64,000 bases of DNA from Pempheris klunzingeri (Eukaryota; Chordata; Actinopteri; Acropomatiformes; Pempheridae): the NCBI RefSeq assembly GCF_042242105.1, contig NC_092014.1, positions 14,017,874 through 14,081,873 of the forward strand. The letters are read 5' to 3'. The first letter of the stretch is position 1. The number at the start of each line of letters is the position of its first letter. A program made the translations under genes and the position numbers. The notes under the pieces are model-generated. The model did no database searches. It was given only the letters and a program-made list of their open reading frames with translations, and was not told where the DNA came from. Below, piece after piece: positions 1 to 15,692 of the stretch.

Positions 1-706
1 AACTGTCGTTTTCCATATGTTAAAGCGACCACTATGTCATTTAATATACGTTAGCAGCATAGCTAGCTCGCTAGTAGAGCCAAGCTAGCAAAAGTTAACA
101 ACAAACCCACAATGACAACACTTGTCAGGTAGCAGGATAACAAAACACACACTTTAAACGACCAAAACCCTTCAGGGTTGACGCCAGTGGTGAAATAAAT
201 GTGTTGAGTTGGTGAACGTTGAAGCATAACAACACAGGCTAATGCTAACTGTGGATGAGATGTCAAAATAACGTTAGCGCTAGCTAGCTAAAGCCTGCTA
301 ACTCAAACTGTCAGTAAGTAATTAGGGTTAGTAAACAGCTACAGTAGCTTGTATGAGGCGTGTCCTACAGCCCTCACAAAGTAGGTTGATTTTTGTTGGG
401 TAATTATCCAAAGCTATGCGGTGCTGGTTGTTAAAAGCAGAGGGCCTGTCAGTTGACAAAGCTGAATCCCCGGTGTTTCCTGAACACACCCACCTGACAT
501 AGCAGGAGAGGTTCGGTCACACGCTGATACCAGGCTACAGCTAGCTGAAGTTCCCCTATTTAGGCCTGACCTGCTGCAACACAGGACTGGGACCTAATGT
601 GATTTCTGCCACAAAGGCTACAGACACTTTACATTTTACCTGAGTTTAAACAGTAGCAAGAAAGGAGCCGAATCAAAGTCGAACACACACAGTAAGGTTA
701 CCGCAC

Positions 707-769
707 CTCTTCGCTTTTGAGAACTTCTTTGAACTCCCGCTTGATCCTTTGGACCGCGATGTTAGCCAT
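707..769 (-). CDS. ube2k: Ubiquitin-conjugating enzyme E2 K, first coding exon (partial gene)
   Basis: On the minus strand an ATG in good context (GCCATGG) opens MANIAVQRIKREFKEVLKSE, the N-terminal helix of UBE2K (E2-25K), and the exon closes after residue 21 at a GTGCGG donor in phase 0. UBE2K is a cytosolic E2 that builds K48-linked ubiquitin chains; its UBC fold and C-terminal UBA domain are encoded by exons left of the window. The 5' UTR runs rightwards to about position 870. Only this exon is present and I saw no further ube2k exon in positions 1-706, so intron 1 fills the left edge. Identification rests on the near-invariant N-terminus of the family and on smim14 being the neighbour, as in other vertebrates. 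Confidence 0.93.
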
Positions 770-1002
770 GGCTGTGTCTGCTGAACTGCTGCTGCCTTGA
801 AGCAAGACCCGGGGCCTCTTTCCCTGTGCTGTCTGTCCGTGTTTAGGGGTGGGGGGGGACCGCCCGCTCCGCTAGGTGCTTTTTCACAGTTATGAAGTCC
901 TCCTTTCACTTTCACCGCACACCGATTCTTCTCACCTCAGAGGCAGCTCACCGTCGACTGCCTGCCTGCCTGCACACAGCCTCAGTCAGTCCAGAACATA
1001 CA

Positions 1003-1072
1003 CACGCATACACACACACACACACACTCATATACACACATACATACACACACACACACACACGCACACACA
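1003..1072. repeat. (CA)n microsatellite with TA/CG interruptions
   Basis: An imperfect dinucleotide tract just upstream of the ube2k first exon. Open frames across it on both strands (His-Thr and Val-Cys strings) are products of the repeat and not genes. Confidence 0.95.
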
Positions 1073-2680
1073 TAGTGCAGCAGCTAAATGGAGTAGAAAC
1101 TAGAACTTTCATTAATGAGCTCTGGTGCATGTGTTCATGGCCTTTTGAAACTCGCCTTCAGGACATTTCTCATCATGGTGCTGAACACATCTGATTTCCA
1201 GCACTGTTAACTAGCACCTTCAGTCACCTGCAGGATTTTACACCTGACTGTGGCGTGTTATTGGGGTCTTGCATAATTGTTTTAATAAATGTTTTTGCCA
1301 ATCTGCCAGGTTCTACTATTTTTCAACTGTGCCCGCTCACATGTAAACTAACACTTCAACAACTGACAATGCACACACTTCAGTTTCTCCAATATAATCT
1401 GACATTTTAACTGCTTTCACATCTGAGAGAAGTTGCTGTCATCTCTTAATAAGATGGCTCATTAAGTGGTGAAATAAATGTAAGGAAAAGAAGCTGTCAG
1501 GTCCTCCCTACATTGAGAGAAAAGCATGTGGGTTAACCCAGATTGTACTGTAGTAACTACATTTTGAGGAACTTGTGTTTGACTTGGGTATTTCTATTTT
1601 GATGCTTCTTTTTTCTGGGAAATGTACTTTTTACTGCACTGCGCTCATCTGACAGCTATAGTTTTTTTTTTAACTTATGTAACATACATTAAATTCATAA
1701 AATATCATACAGTTACACAACAGAATTATCTCCTCCTCGACCAGATGCTACTTGCACATTACAAGCTGAATTCATCAGTAATAATCTTAACTTTTATAGG
1801 GTGGTATTACTACTTTTACTTAAGATTTTCATTCCATTAGATAAAATTAATACATTTCTCAGACAAGAACAGTATTACTGGAAAAAACGTAAATTATTAT
1901 ATATGGCAGTTAAAAAAATCTGACAAAAAATCATAGTGTAAAATGGATGACATTACAGCCAGCTGATGGGTAAAATGTGTGACGACAGTTTGTGATAAGC
2001 CTTGAAAACAATCATTATTATGTATTTGTGCAATGGTAAAAGAAGCATTCAGATGTTTAACTTAAGTAAAAATAGCAATCTTTCAAAGAAAACATATTTG
2101 TTAAGTTAAAGCCCTGCATTCAAAATCTTTGAGAAGTCAACGTCAGAATATTCATGGTCCAGCAGATCCAGCAGATCCAATTACATAATATATGATAATA
2201 TAACACACAGAGGGGCCCTGTGTGTTATATTATCATATATTATGTAATTGGATCATTATTATTATTCTTGATGGATTTTTGTATAATCAACATTACTTAA
2301 GTTGTATCTGCTGCTAGTGACGCTTCTATAAACTACTTTATATGCTGATGGCAAACAGTGCATCATATTTTATAAATGTATCACATGTTTTAAATATAAA
2401 ATCTTAACCTGCAAAATAACTACAGTTGTCTGATATTTGTAGTGGAGTAAAAGTGCAATATTTCCCTCTGCCATATGTTTGGGTAGAAAGTAGCATAAAA
2501 TTGCAGTACAATTTTAAGATATTGCAGTTTTTTAAGAACAGTTTTTGTATTAAATGTACTTAATAACTATTCCACTGCTGTATATTTGGTTACACGTCTG
2601 TGCAGATGATGGAAGCCTGTGTGTGACTCTGAGTAGCTGGACTGTTTGTTTACTATCCAGACGCTGTGGTCGCTCCTCGC
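1073..2680. other. Intergenic region between ube2k and smim14
   Basis: AT-rich sequence with no supported exon on either strand. It holds the perfect fold-back at 2174-2254 and otherwise nothing I can name. Confidence 0.6.
2174..2254. repeat. Perfect 37-bp inverted repeat with 7-nt loop
   Basis: Arms 2174-2210 and 2218-2254 are exact reverse complements around the loop AGGGGCC. The arms are AT-rich and end in GATC on both outer sides. There are no flanking transposon features and no second copy in the window, so a local fold-back (template-switch) mutation fits better than a mobile element. Confidence 0.95.
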
Positions 2681-2770
2681 TGTGATTGGCTCAAACACCC
2701 GCCAATCAAACCTGTGGACCAATAGGAGACGCCCAAAGTCGTGAAGAGGAGCTGGTTGGCTCACGTGTGT
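2681..2770 (+). promoter_or_regulatory. Putative smim14 promoter: three CCAAT boxes and a CACGTG E-box
   Basis: Within about 80 bp there is an inverted CCAAT box (ATTGG at 2685), two direct CCAAT boxes (2702 and 2719) and CACGTG at 2762. CCAAT clusters of this kind bind NF-Y in vertebrate promoters. A likely non-coding first exon follows, ending at the donor CTCAA/GTAAGT at about 2894; another donor-like site (GTCGAG/GTAAGC) lies at about 3111. The start site is inferred. Confidence 0.5.
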
Positions 2771-4495
2771 CAAACTAAACACAGACGGTAGGTTGACATG
2801 TCTGCAGACTGACGGACTGGCTCTGTGGGGGAAAAACACTGTGGCCCGGGCCCTTTTAACACATATAGCGTCTACTGGACATCTGTAAAGCTCAAGTAAG
2901 TCGTGTTTGGGTGCTGCTTGCTGTCCCATCTGTTTTTAATCGTAACAGGCCAAAAAAAAAGGACATCGCGGAGAGTTAGGCTGCGGTTGTCTGGCTAGGT
3001 TAGCAAGAAGCTAGCCTAACGTTAGCTAAATTAGTTGGAGAGCATTGTTGTGTGAATATAAAAGTGGAGAAGTGTTGATAGCTGCCCTTGGTTGGATTTC
3101 AGCAGGGTCGAGGTAAGCTAGCCGCCTCGTTTGTTGGCTCACTGTTGAAATATGGTGGCAGCCAGTCTTGGAAAATATAACGTGTATATTACATTTTCTG
3201 ACATAACGTGCATTTGTAATTGACTGAAAATGCAACTAACTATGTAGTTTAAGACCATATATGTCGGCAGTATACAGTGGCAGTCATGTATTTTGTACCT
3301 GTTTATTATTTAGCATTTCGTTGTCGAGCCGAGTGATCGTTATTTCATTGTACGAATTATGTTTTAAGAAAGATACTAAAGAAATTGGTGGCCTCATAGG
3401 TCAGTTAATATATGTTTGATACACCCAAATGGGCCAGGTCGATATGTCGGCCGAGCTTTTCTTCTTGCAGATATATTGCTATAAAGGTACACACCTTGGC
3501 CGAAAAATTACAACAACTGTTATGTAGTGAGTAAATATAACTTAACCATCCATTTGCACAGTACACAGTAGGGATGGATTTTGTTCCTCGTGAATCAGTA
3601 AATCAGTAAATGTAAAGTCAGTCAACACGAAGCAAAATGACAACAAAAGGTGCCAAAGCAAAGGACAGGTCAAAAGAAATGAAAGTAATAACTGTGCAAA
3701 ACGCATTATAGTCTGTAACAGTGTGAAGTTGTTCATTCTTCAACTGGAAAATATACTGCCCTTTACATATCTAGCTCACTATTCTCAAAAATCTTGACAT
3801 TTCTTACTACAAATGACTGTATTGATTATAAATGTCTGTGTATTATTTAATGTAAAATTGTTAAAGATTTTCAGCCAATCAAAAATCCAGTATCTGGTTT
3901 TTCAGATCCATTATTATTTCAGGCCGTTTTTGTTGACAAACTTAATATGATTTGCTTTGACTCTATCTCAAGCTGGCATTAATCTCCCATGGTGATGGAT
4001 GGATGTCAACCAGTCAGCTAAATTCTTACATTTATAGACTAACTCTTAGCTCATAATGGGACTCTTAATTACCACTATAAAGGTAAACTGGTGCAGACTT
4101 TACATTTGAAACATGCATGGACGACAGCAGAATGAACTCGTATCACCTATCCAGTACATTGTTGATAAAGACCACAATAGAGTAATAAAGATGTAGACCA
4201 TCATGAATTTTAAAAAGTCCAGCTTTACTGTTCATTTTCAAGGTAGTTACATGGAAGTTACAATGCTACAGAACAAAAAAAAAAAAAAAAGTGATAACAT
4301 ATGATGTCAAAAAACTTTTCACAAGCAGTATCTGGTGAAAAAATAACCACAAACATACATAAAGAGACAGTTGTGACGCTGCTAAGAAAAACCTAGACTA
4401 CATGAAGCACTGTAAGAAAGCCACAGTGTCTGTGCTGACGGCCCTAACTGAGCAGTCTCCTCCCTCTAATCTCCGTGTCAGCGAAACAACAATAG

Positions 4496-7799
<3,304 letters not shown>

Positions 7800-10700
7800 C
7801 AGTGGAGCAGAGAACCAGCACTCACCCACCTGCTCTGACTGGAGCTGCACAGTTAGCTAGTTACTGTGACCAGAACGGCGCCATATCCCTGTCAACCTCC
7901 ATTCAAATATATTTTGCTTTTTCCCTTTTCTAATGCCATTGTGTTTAGGGATGGATCTGTCAATGATTCCTGTTACCCCAGTCCAATTGATACTGAATTG
8001 ATCAGTCCAATACAGATATGATATTTCAAAGGTACAAAACATCTGATGATATACAGGTCGATCATGTTTGTTTGTTTTTGTTTTTTACACATACAACACT
8101 ATAAACAATTTTGTCAACTATTTTTTTCTTTGGTTATTTTTGACAAAGATATGAATTGAGGCAGTTAAACTTCATTTTCATAATGCTACTGGGAAAATTA
8201 TCAATGATGAATAAAAACACACTTCTTTAACAGTTAACACCATTAACATACAACTTAAATTTAAGAGAAATAAGTACTGAAAATGTTGTATATCTGCTCA
8301 CATATACTCTGATACAGTATATCTATTTTGAGTGATTAATATTGGCTGATAGTATCAGCACATTAATAGATCCATTGGACTCTAAGTCTTTAACCAGAAG
8401 GTCTGAGTCAGTCACTGATCCCACATCTGGTGCAGACTGAAAGTCAGACATGAACTCCAAATGAAGGAAAGTGTCACATGGGCTGGGGGAGAGGTGAGGG
8501 GACCAGAGCAGCGGATATTTTCCTTTTGGAAAGTGAAATAGTTTGAGTGCTTGCTGGGTAATGAAGGGTGTCGGCAGCGTCTTCAGACTCTGAAACATTC
8601 CAGTGTTTCCATTTTAAGTTACAACTGTAAACAGTGCCAGTAATGATGTCATATCACATACTGTTTTCATAGCATATATAAACCAGCAAAATGGTTACAT
8701 TTAATGAATTTATAGGGTTACATTTAATTCTGAATTAGGATTGGGTGTAAAATAACATGGCATATTGGTTTTAATGCAGTGAATCCATCTTCTGTGTTTA
8801 CATCCGGGCCTGAGTTCAGTTACATGCTCGCCCCATTAGCAAATAGTCTGCTCTGTTATATTACCCATATTCCTGTCCCTTTATGTAACAGATGGTTTGG
8901 TTGCTGCAGTACTAGCGATTAAGACTGCAGTGACAGATCTCAAAGAGTCAGTTTAGAGTTTAAGGTTTCTTAAAAAGCTCACAGATTTCAAATGAATTGA
9001 ATTGCAGGCATACAGATAAGACATAATAAGTGTGGTCATTATAAAAGAGTATACTCAGAATAAGCAAAATAATTTTTTATGATATTGATGATTCTGTGTA
9101 CTGTAATTGTTTTGTGGTCAAAAAATGAAAATGGTAATTGTATAATGACTTATTAGTAGCCTTGAATCATATTTTATTAGCACTTTTGTTGTGGTATGGT
9201 GATTCCTGTTTGAAGGTGTGTGTTAACTGGTTCAGCTGTCTAAACGGCGGCCATGAAGAGGTGAAGGCCTGTATAGTCTGTGATTAATGGAAGCAATGCA
9301 AAGGCTGCACTTCCAATGACAGTGACAAGGAAGGGTGCAGGAAAAGGTGCATTTTCAAATGGTGCCAATGTGAATTCATAGTTCTGGCCTCAATGCCCAT
9401 TTAGAGAGCAACTTCTGAAAGAACAGCAATATTTCAGGACATTTTTATTTTAAATTTGTGGTGGGAAGAGAACAAGGGAATGATCCGCAGTACGTCATGT
9501 TTTCTCATCACCCTCTTTACATCAAAATAATTTTGTACAAGATTCGTCAGGTGGATAAAAGGCTGTAATACAATCAGTGAACAGAAAAATAGAAACTCCT
9601 AGTGAATGCTGTATAGGTCCTTAACCATGTATGTAAATGTGGGTGGATATTTAAAGTACGGTACAACAACACCACAAACTACAGCCTCAAATTTTCAGAG
9701 AATCAACCTTTCTTTAATGCAATCTCAAGATAAGTGGTATTTTATTTTAATGCGTCCCCTTTTTTCTACTCACTGACTGTATCTTTGTCATGACACCATC
9801 ATGAAAGCATGGCTATTTTATGTCTATCTAGGCCTTGGTTCATGTCCCAGCGTACCTGTGCCATCAGAAATTGCACAGATTAGCCTTGAAGTTGAATGGA
9901 TCTGAATCTGGATATGATCTGTAACATCTGAGTGCATTCCAACAGTCTTCAGTGGCTGGCTACTCTTCCTTTCCATATCAACAAATGTCCTCTCTGATTT
10001 GCTTTCGCTACATCTTTCTAGACATGTTTGGGGAGATGGCAGGGATGAGACACAAGGAATTCAAAAGTTAAGTAAACCAGAAGTAGTTGTGTATAATTGA
10101 GGGAGAAGTCGTGCTAGATTGTTGAGATGAACAAGTGGACTATGTGGCACCACAGGAGACCTTGATATACACTGTTGCTAAGAGAAAAAGGGCTTCAACT
10201 ATGCACTTTTCCTATAACAAAACAAAAAAATAAAAAGAGTTCAATCTTACTTCCTGGTAGTGTTTTTTGTAAACTTGAACACTTGAGAATAATAAAACTT
10301 AGTACTTTAACCCCACTACATTTTAAGGAAAACATTGTAGATTGTTAAAAGTTACCTTGGAAGATTTAACACATGAAACAGGTAGAGATAGTTAAAGATG
10401 TGCTTTGTTGCATGTGGAACCATCACTTGTGTAGCCACATCATTAAAATACTGCTTACATGTCTATACATCAGTAGTTGCAATCCAATAATGCAATATTT
10501 AACAATCAAACGATGATCAGAGTTAATTAGAGCTTTTACTTTTGATACTTTTAAGTGCATGTTGCTGATTAGTGCTGACACTTCCATGAATTTACTTCAG
10601 TAAACTCTGAATTGCAGTAGCTTGTAATTGAATGTTTAAGAACTGCTTGATCACTTCTTCATATCAGCATATCAGCAGGATCAATTAACTGCTCCATGTA

Positions 10701-10900
10701 CAATTCTATGTATATACAGTTAGTCCAGATATTGCAAATCAGTATGGAATTAAAGCAGTACAATAACAATCAGCAAGAAGAAGAATCTTTAAGAATGTGA
10801 TAATGGAAAGATGTGCGTGTGTTTTGAGTTATTTTGGACCTTTTCACTGCAGTAAATCAGCAGGATGTTGCTTACCGGAGAGTCTATCAGTCACCTCGAA
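7800..10900. other. smim14 3' UTR and intergenic region before map9
   Basis: The first few hundred bases are likely smim14 3' UTR (AATAAA at 8210-8215). The rest is AT-rich, without splice-bounded open frames or recognisable protein similarity on either strand. Confidence 0.55.
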
Positions 10901-11214
10901 GGTAATTTGTTTTGCGCATGCGCCGCAGTTTCCCAGGGTTACCATAAACAAGCCCGTTAGCCGGCTGTAGCTAGCTAACTGTGTCTGTGTGCCATTTATG
11001 AACAGCATCTATATATATAGAGAGAGAGCCAGACAATAATCCCGTGGCAATCAAACTTTAACGGTAATGTATTTATAATGGTAGCATAGGAAGCTCAGTG
11101 GCTAGCTACTTATCACTGTGAACTGTGAGCCAACGCTAGCTGGCATGCTAATGTTTAAATGAACGCAGGGAACTGTTGAGCGTTGTACAGTTATAGTGAA
11201 GTTTAGTTTTCACA

Positions 11215-14200
11215 ATGACAAATCAGGACTTCGGGACACTGGCTTACACGAAAAACCCGAAAACATCGAGAAGGACAACATTTCAGGTAAAAAGCTTGAT
11301 AGTGTGCAGTGTGAACATCCTGCCAAAAGAGGAATGAGTGGATTAGTTAAACCGACAGTGTGGTGTCAACATGAAATCATGTCGTTGCAGGATGAACTTC
11401 AGTCTGCTGTTTCTGCCAGGGCACGAAAACCAAAAACAGACCAATACTCGTACTCTGATGACTTGGGTGAAGATAAAGATGGTAAGATGACAGAGCGTCA
11501 AAACATTTAGGAAAAGATCGGCTTGTACACGAGATTGTATTTTTGTTTACATCGTAATTGTGGTGTGTATCACCATAATCTGTGTCTAATGAGGCTTGTT
11601 TATTGCCTTAACGCCTTCAACTTTAACAGATGCGATTTGAGTGGGAAAGTTGGACCTTTGGTAGCTTTTTCTGTTGTTTTCAAACACATCTCTCAGTCGT
11701 CCTCAGAGGATGGCGTTCTGCTCAGTTGGTCAGCAACCGTCCACTTAGGAAAGGAGGCTAAGATGCATTTAAAGCTCCAGTAAGAGCTAGTAGGTAGACG
11801 TTGAGTTTGGATTGTTTTGTAAATGTTAACAGATGCAGTTTGATGGTTGGTTCTATATTGTCACTTAATTGTGTTTTTCTATATTTAACAGATTTTTTAA
11901 ATCAGCTCCTCAAATCAAGAAAAAACAGGACTGGTGCATTAAAGGTCAGGAAGAGTAAATCCAAAATCAACAACTTTGAGATTTCAGATGATGAAGACAA
12001 ACATAGCAGGACGAAGAGAGTTTCTTTTCTGAAAACCCAAAGAATCAGCTCTCCTTTGGGAGACACAACGGCATCGGGGTCACGTGAAACCGAGCCACCT
12101 GACTCCAGCGATTATAATGACTCACAACAATTTAAAAACAGCGATGTCGAGTCTGCAGATCCTCAAATCACAAGAGAGAGCTCAAGCAAATCTCTGTCAT
12201 ACCAAACATCAGATGATACCCTGCTGGACATGCCTTTGCCTTTACTGTCGGACAGCAGTGTGACAGACACTCCAGGTCCCGAGGAGAGGAGCAACTCTGG
12301 TCTAGAAGAAAGCTCCCAGACTCCACCAGCAACTGACCTTGGACACGAGTCCTCAGCAGGTCTCTTTACACTGTTTCAAGCACAAGTCGCAAAGGGCATA
12401 TTACATGTTACTTTTAAAAGAATATAACTAGAAATACCTCTAAATGTTAGCACAGATTTTAAGTGTATACTTACACAACATGTTTTTATACAGATAGTGC
12501 TGCTGAGAGGGAGCCACCCAGGCCCAAACCGAGGCAAAGGACTGTTGGATTGAGCCTTCACACTACGGAGAAGATAGCTGAAGATGCTGAAGAAGATGCT
12601 GAAGAGAAGGTAGCTGAAGATGCTGAAGAAGATGCTGACGAGAAGGTAGCTGAAGATGCTGAAGAAGATGCTGAAGAGAAGGTAGCTGAAGATGCTGAAG
12701 AAGATGCTGAAGAGAAGGTAGCTGAAGATGCTGAAGAAGATGCTGAAGAGAAGGTAGCTGAAGATGCTGAATCTCAGGCTCTCAGCAGGCCCCAGACCTC
12801 CACCGCATCCATTCCCCTCTCCACTGACGCATCCAGCAACATCACTGTAAGGCGCTGCAGTGCACTCATATGTCTCTTACTCAATTATTCAGTATTTTGA
12901 GTTGCACTTGTCAGTTATGTTGTTTCATGGCAGTGGACAGATGGAGATCACGCAGTGTCGTGGAGCCTCAGCAAATCCTCTTCAAGTAAGAGTCAACGGT
13001 CGCAGCTCTTAACCAAGTCCACAGTTGATTCTGGCTCCAGAGGTGATAACTGTCACATTCAGCACCATTACTTTATTTTTTTGTTGTTGTATTTTTAACT
13101 CATTAATCCTCTTGATGTTTAATTTATCACTTTAGATGGCTTTATCTCTGATGGCAGCAAAGACCAGGAGGGAAAGTACACATCATTAGACCAATTTCAT
13201 GTAAGTCATTTGTTTTCAAGTGTGACTACGATAGTCTCATTTTAGAAATGCTCTGCCTCTTATTTGGGTTATTTTTAGTTAGGAAATGTGTTATTTTTTT
13301 CTTTCAGCAAGACAGAGGAGATCAATCATATCAACTCTCTCATGTCCATCAGAGATCATTTGATACCAGGTTGGTAAACAAGCAGCGAGAATACATTTGT
13401 ACTGCTTCATGGACAGAGCAGGATAGTAACTTAAGTGACCATCATTTTATTTAAATTAGGACATCAAGTTCTCACTCCAAGACCACTCAGAGATCTCAGA
13501 GCCTGCCCTCCATGAAAGTGGAATCAAAGTATTTGGGAACTCTCAAAGTTCTGGATCGTAAAGTTTCACAACAAGAGTCTCAGCCACAAGCGGCAGATTC
13601 GCTCAGAGCTGCCGTTTATCAGGTCAGTGCGATAATGAGCCTGTGTTGTCCTTTTCTAGTGTCGTGTAAAATTTGAATGGAGAAAAACACCTGTAAGAGT
13701 CACATTGCTACAGTTAGAAATCTTGTTTTTCCTGTTTTCTGTGTTTTATGGTGAAGGACAATATGCGATAAGTGTGTTTCTTCTAAACACTATAGATTCT
13801 ATAGTGTAGGTTCTATAGTATAGAACATGAGGAATGCAAGTGGAGTGTGGTTTTTGCCACCTTGTTAAACGCTCCATTTAAAAAAACTCTCTGATTTTAT
13901 TAGCATTACTTTTGCTAAAAAATAAAATAAAACGAGTGTTAACACTCTTGCCAGCCCTCTGCAGTTAAATGTCATAGGTTTTACTACAACTGATTATTAT
14001 TATTATTATTATTATTGTTGTTGTTACTATTATTTTTATCATTAGTAGTAGTAGTAGTATTTATGTTGGCACATCTACAGTGCATTCTCAGTCAACTAAA
14101 CTTCCTGCCCACTACCATGTACTCCTAACAGGAATGGCTTCAAAAGAAAAAGGTAAAGTCAAGAGAGAACATGAAACTAAAGAAGAAAGAGGAAATCCTG

Positions 14201-15692
14201 AAAGAAAAAAAGAAAAGGGTGACTAATCTTTTTTGTTCAATAGATCACACTCTGTAAACTCTGTAAACACCATCTAAGTTATTTGAACATATTTGCACGC
14301 TTGCTTGCCTTTCAAAAACTGAACAGGAACAGGAGGCTAAAAAGGAGGAGGCCGTTGCATCATACGAGGCTTGGAAAGAAAAGAAATTAGAGAGCTTCAA
14401 AGCAAAAGCCAAAGAAAAGCAAGATATTATCAGAAAAGAGCAAAGAGTGATTGAAGAGAAAGAAGAAAAGCAGCAGTCTGCTAAACAGGTATATTGATGA
14501 TTTCTCATGTGTTATTTCAAAAGATATAATAAGCAGCTCTGTGGGAGGACTTGATATTAATCGGTAATGTTATAAACATGGCAGGTGTTTGAAAAATGGA
14601 AATGTGAGCATGATCAAATGCTCAAAAAAAAGTACAGAGGACAAAGAGAGGCTGAAAATACACAGAAATTTCAAAAGCAAGAAAAGGAGGAAGAAAGAAG
14701 GAGAGAGAGCAAATCTGCTTTTTCTAACTGGTGAGTGTAAATCATTGACTCTGTCATTATTTGTTTATTTAGTTTGTTAGTTGTTTCTTTATTTCTCTTA
14801 TTATTTAAAGGCTGCTGAAACTTTACGTCACTCTGTGCTCTGACCTGTGAAGTGAAGAAAGAGGCCGAAAGAGGGCCAACATTGGCTGTAATGTCTACAG
14901 TTTGTTGGACTTGTAAACATTGTTGTAAACAAACGTTGTTCAGGGGAACTACAAGTATTCAAACCTCTACAAAACAGAGGTGGTGAATTTCAAACAGCTG
15001 CATGCTGTGATCAGCTGTTTATTCAGCACCAAACAGCATTGTCCCATCATGGTAGGATCTATTTGGGTGTGAAAGTGATGAACCACTAGATGGCAGCCAA
15101 AGCTGGACGTTCAGCCATGCTTCACCTGCATCTCTATCACAAAAGCATCAACAGTGAAGTGACTCTTATCTAAAGCTGTGGTTACTTTTTGTTTTTTGTT
15201 TTGGTTGAAATGATAAAGGCGTGAAAAGAAGACAGATGTTCTCCAAGAACAAATCATGAAGGAGCGTAAAGAAATCAAAAATAAAGCAGAGGAGGAATGC
15301 TACATGAAAGAAGAGAGGGATAAAATGGCTTTGGAGATGTATGAAAACTGGCTGGTAAGTAGAATTACTCGAGCACCAGTGATCATCAGAGGTCGTTTTT
15401 CTTTTGTTCGCTTTTGACACACGAATGCTCTCACTTGCTCCAGGGTGTGATTTCTTCCAAAAGGACATTTGTCAGTGTTTACAGTGGATGCAATAAAGTT
15501 CCTTGAATCCTTGAATGCATCTAGAAAGGGTTAAAACATCTCATTGTTGTTTTACCCTTTTTCCAACAGGTACGAAAAGATCTGGAACAGAAGAGACAAA
15601 GAGAAGAAAGGCGAATACAAGCGATACTCCGAGACAGTCCACCTCCCCCGTGGAGCCCTCCTAATAAGACGATACCATTTCGAAAAAAATAA
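11215..15692 (+). CDS. map9: Microtubule-associated protein 9 (ASAP)
   Basis: Thirteen exons (11215-11286, 11391-11481, 11892-12359, 12494-12846, 12934-13042, 13136-13200, 13308-13369, 13460-13622, 14132-14218, 14327-14488, 14585-14730, 15219-15354, 15570-15692) join in matching phase to 678 residues. MAP9 binds microtubules at the spindle and centrosome and is needed for bipolar spindle formation and cytokinesis. Diagnostic stretches match the mammalian protein: LAYTKNPKTSRRTTFQ followed by DELQSAV, FEISDDEDK, FLKTQR, YLGTLKVLD, LRAAVYQEWLQKKK, and the C-terminal PPPWSPPNKTIPFRKK. The C-terminal third is a highly charged Lys/Glu coiled coil with repeated Trp anchors (EAWKEKK, EKWKCE, ENWL). 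Exon 4 carries a 12-residue repeat described separately. The start ATG at 11215 is preferred over the upstream ATG at 11196 because only its frame gives MAP9 sequence. Confidence 0.95.
12577..12771 (+). repeat. 36-bp in-frame tandem repeat in map9 exon 4
   Basis: Five full copies and one partial copy of a 36-bp unit encoding AEDAEEDAEEKV; the second copy differs by one Glu-to-Asp change. The copies are otherwise nearly identical in DNA, pointing to recent unequal expansion. Any copy-number change keeps the reading frame. Confidence 0.97.
13992..14058. repeat. Trinucleotide (ATT/GTT/AGT)n tract in map9 intron 8
   Basis: A simple-sequence run of ATT, then GTT, then AGT triplets, about 75 bp before exon 9. 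Confidence 0.85.
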
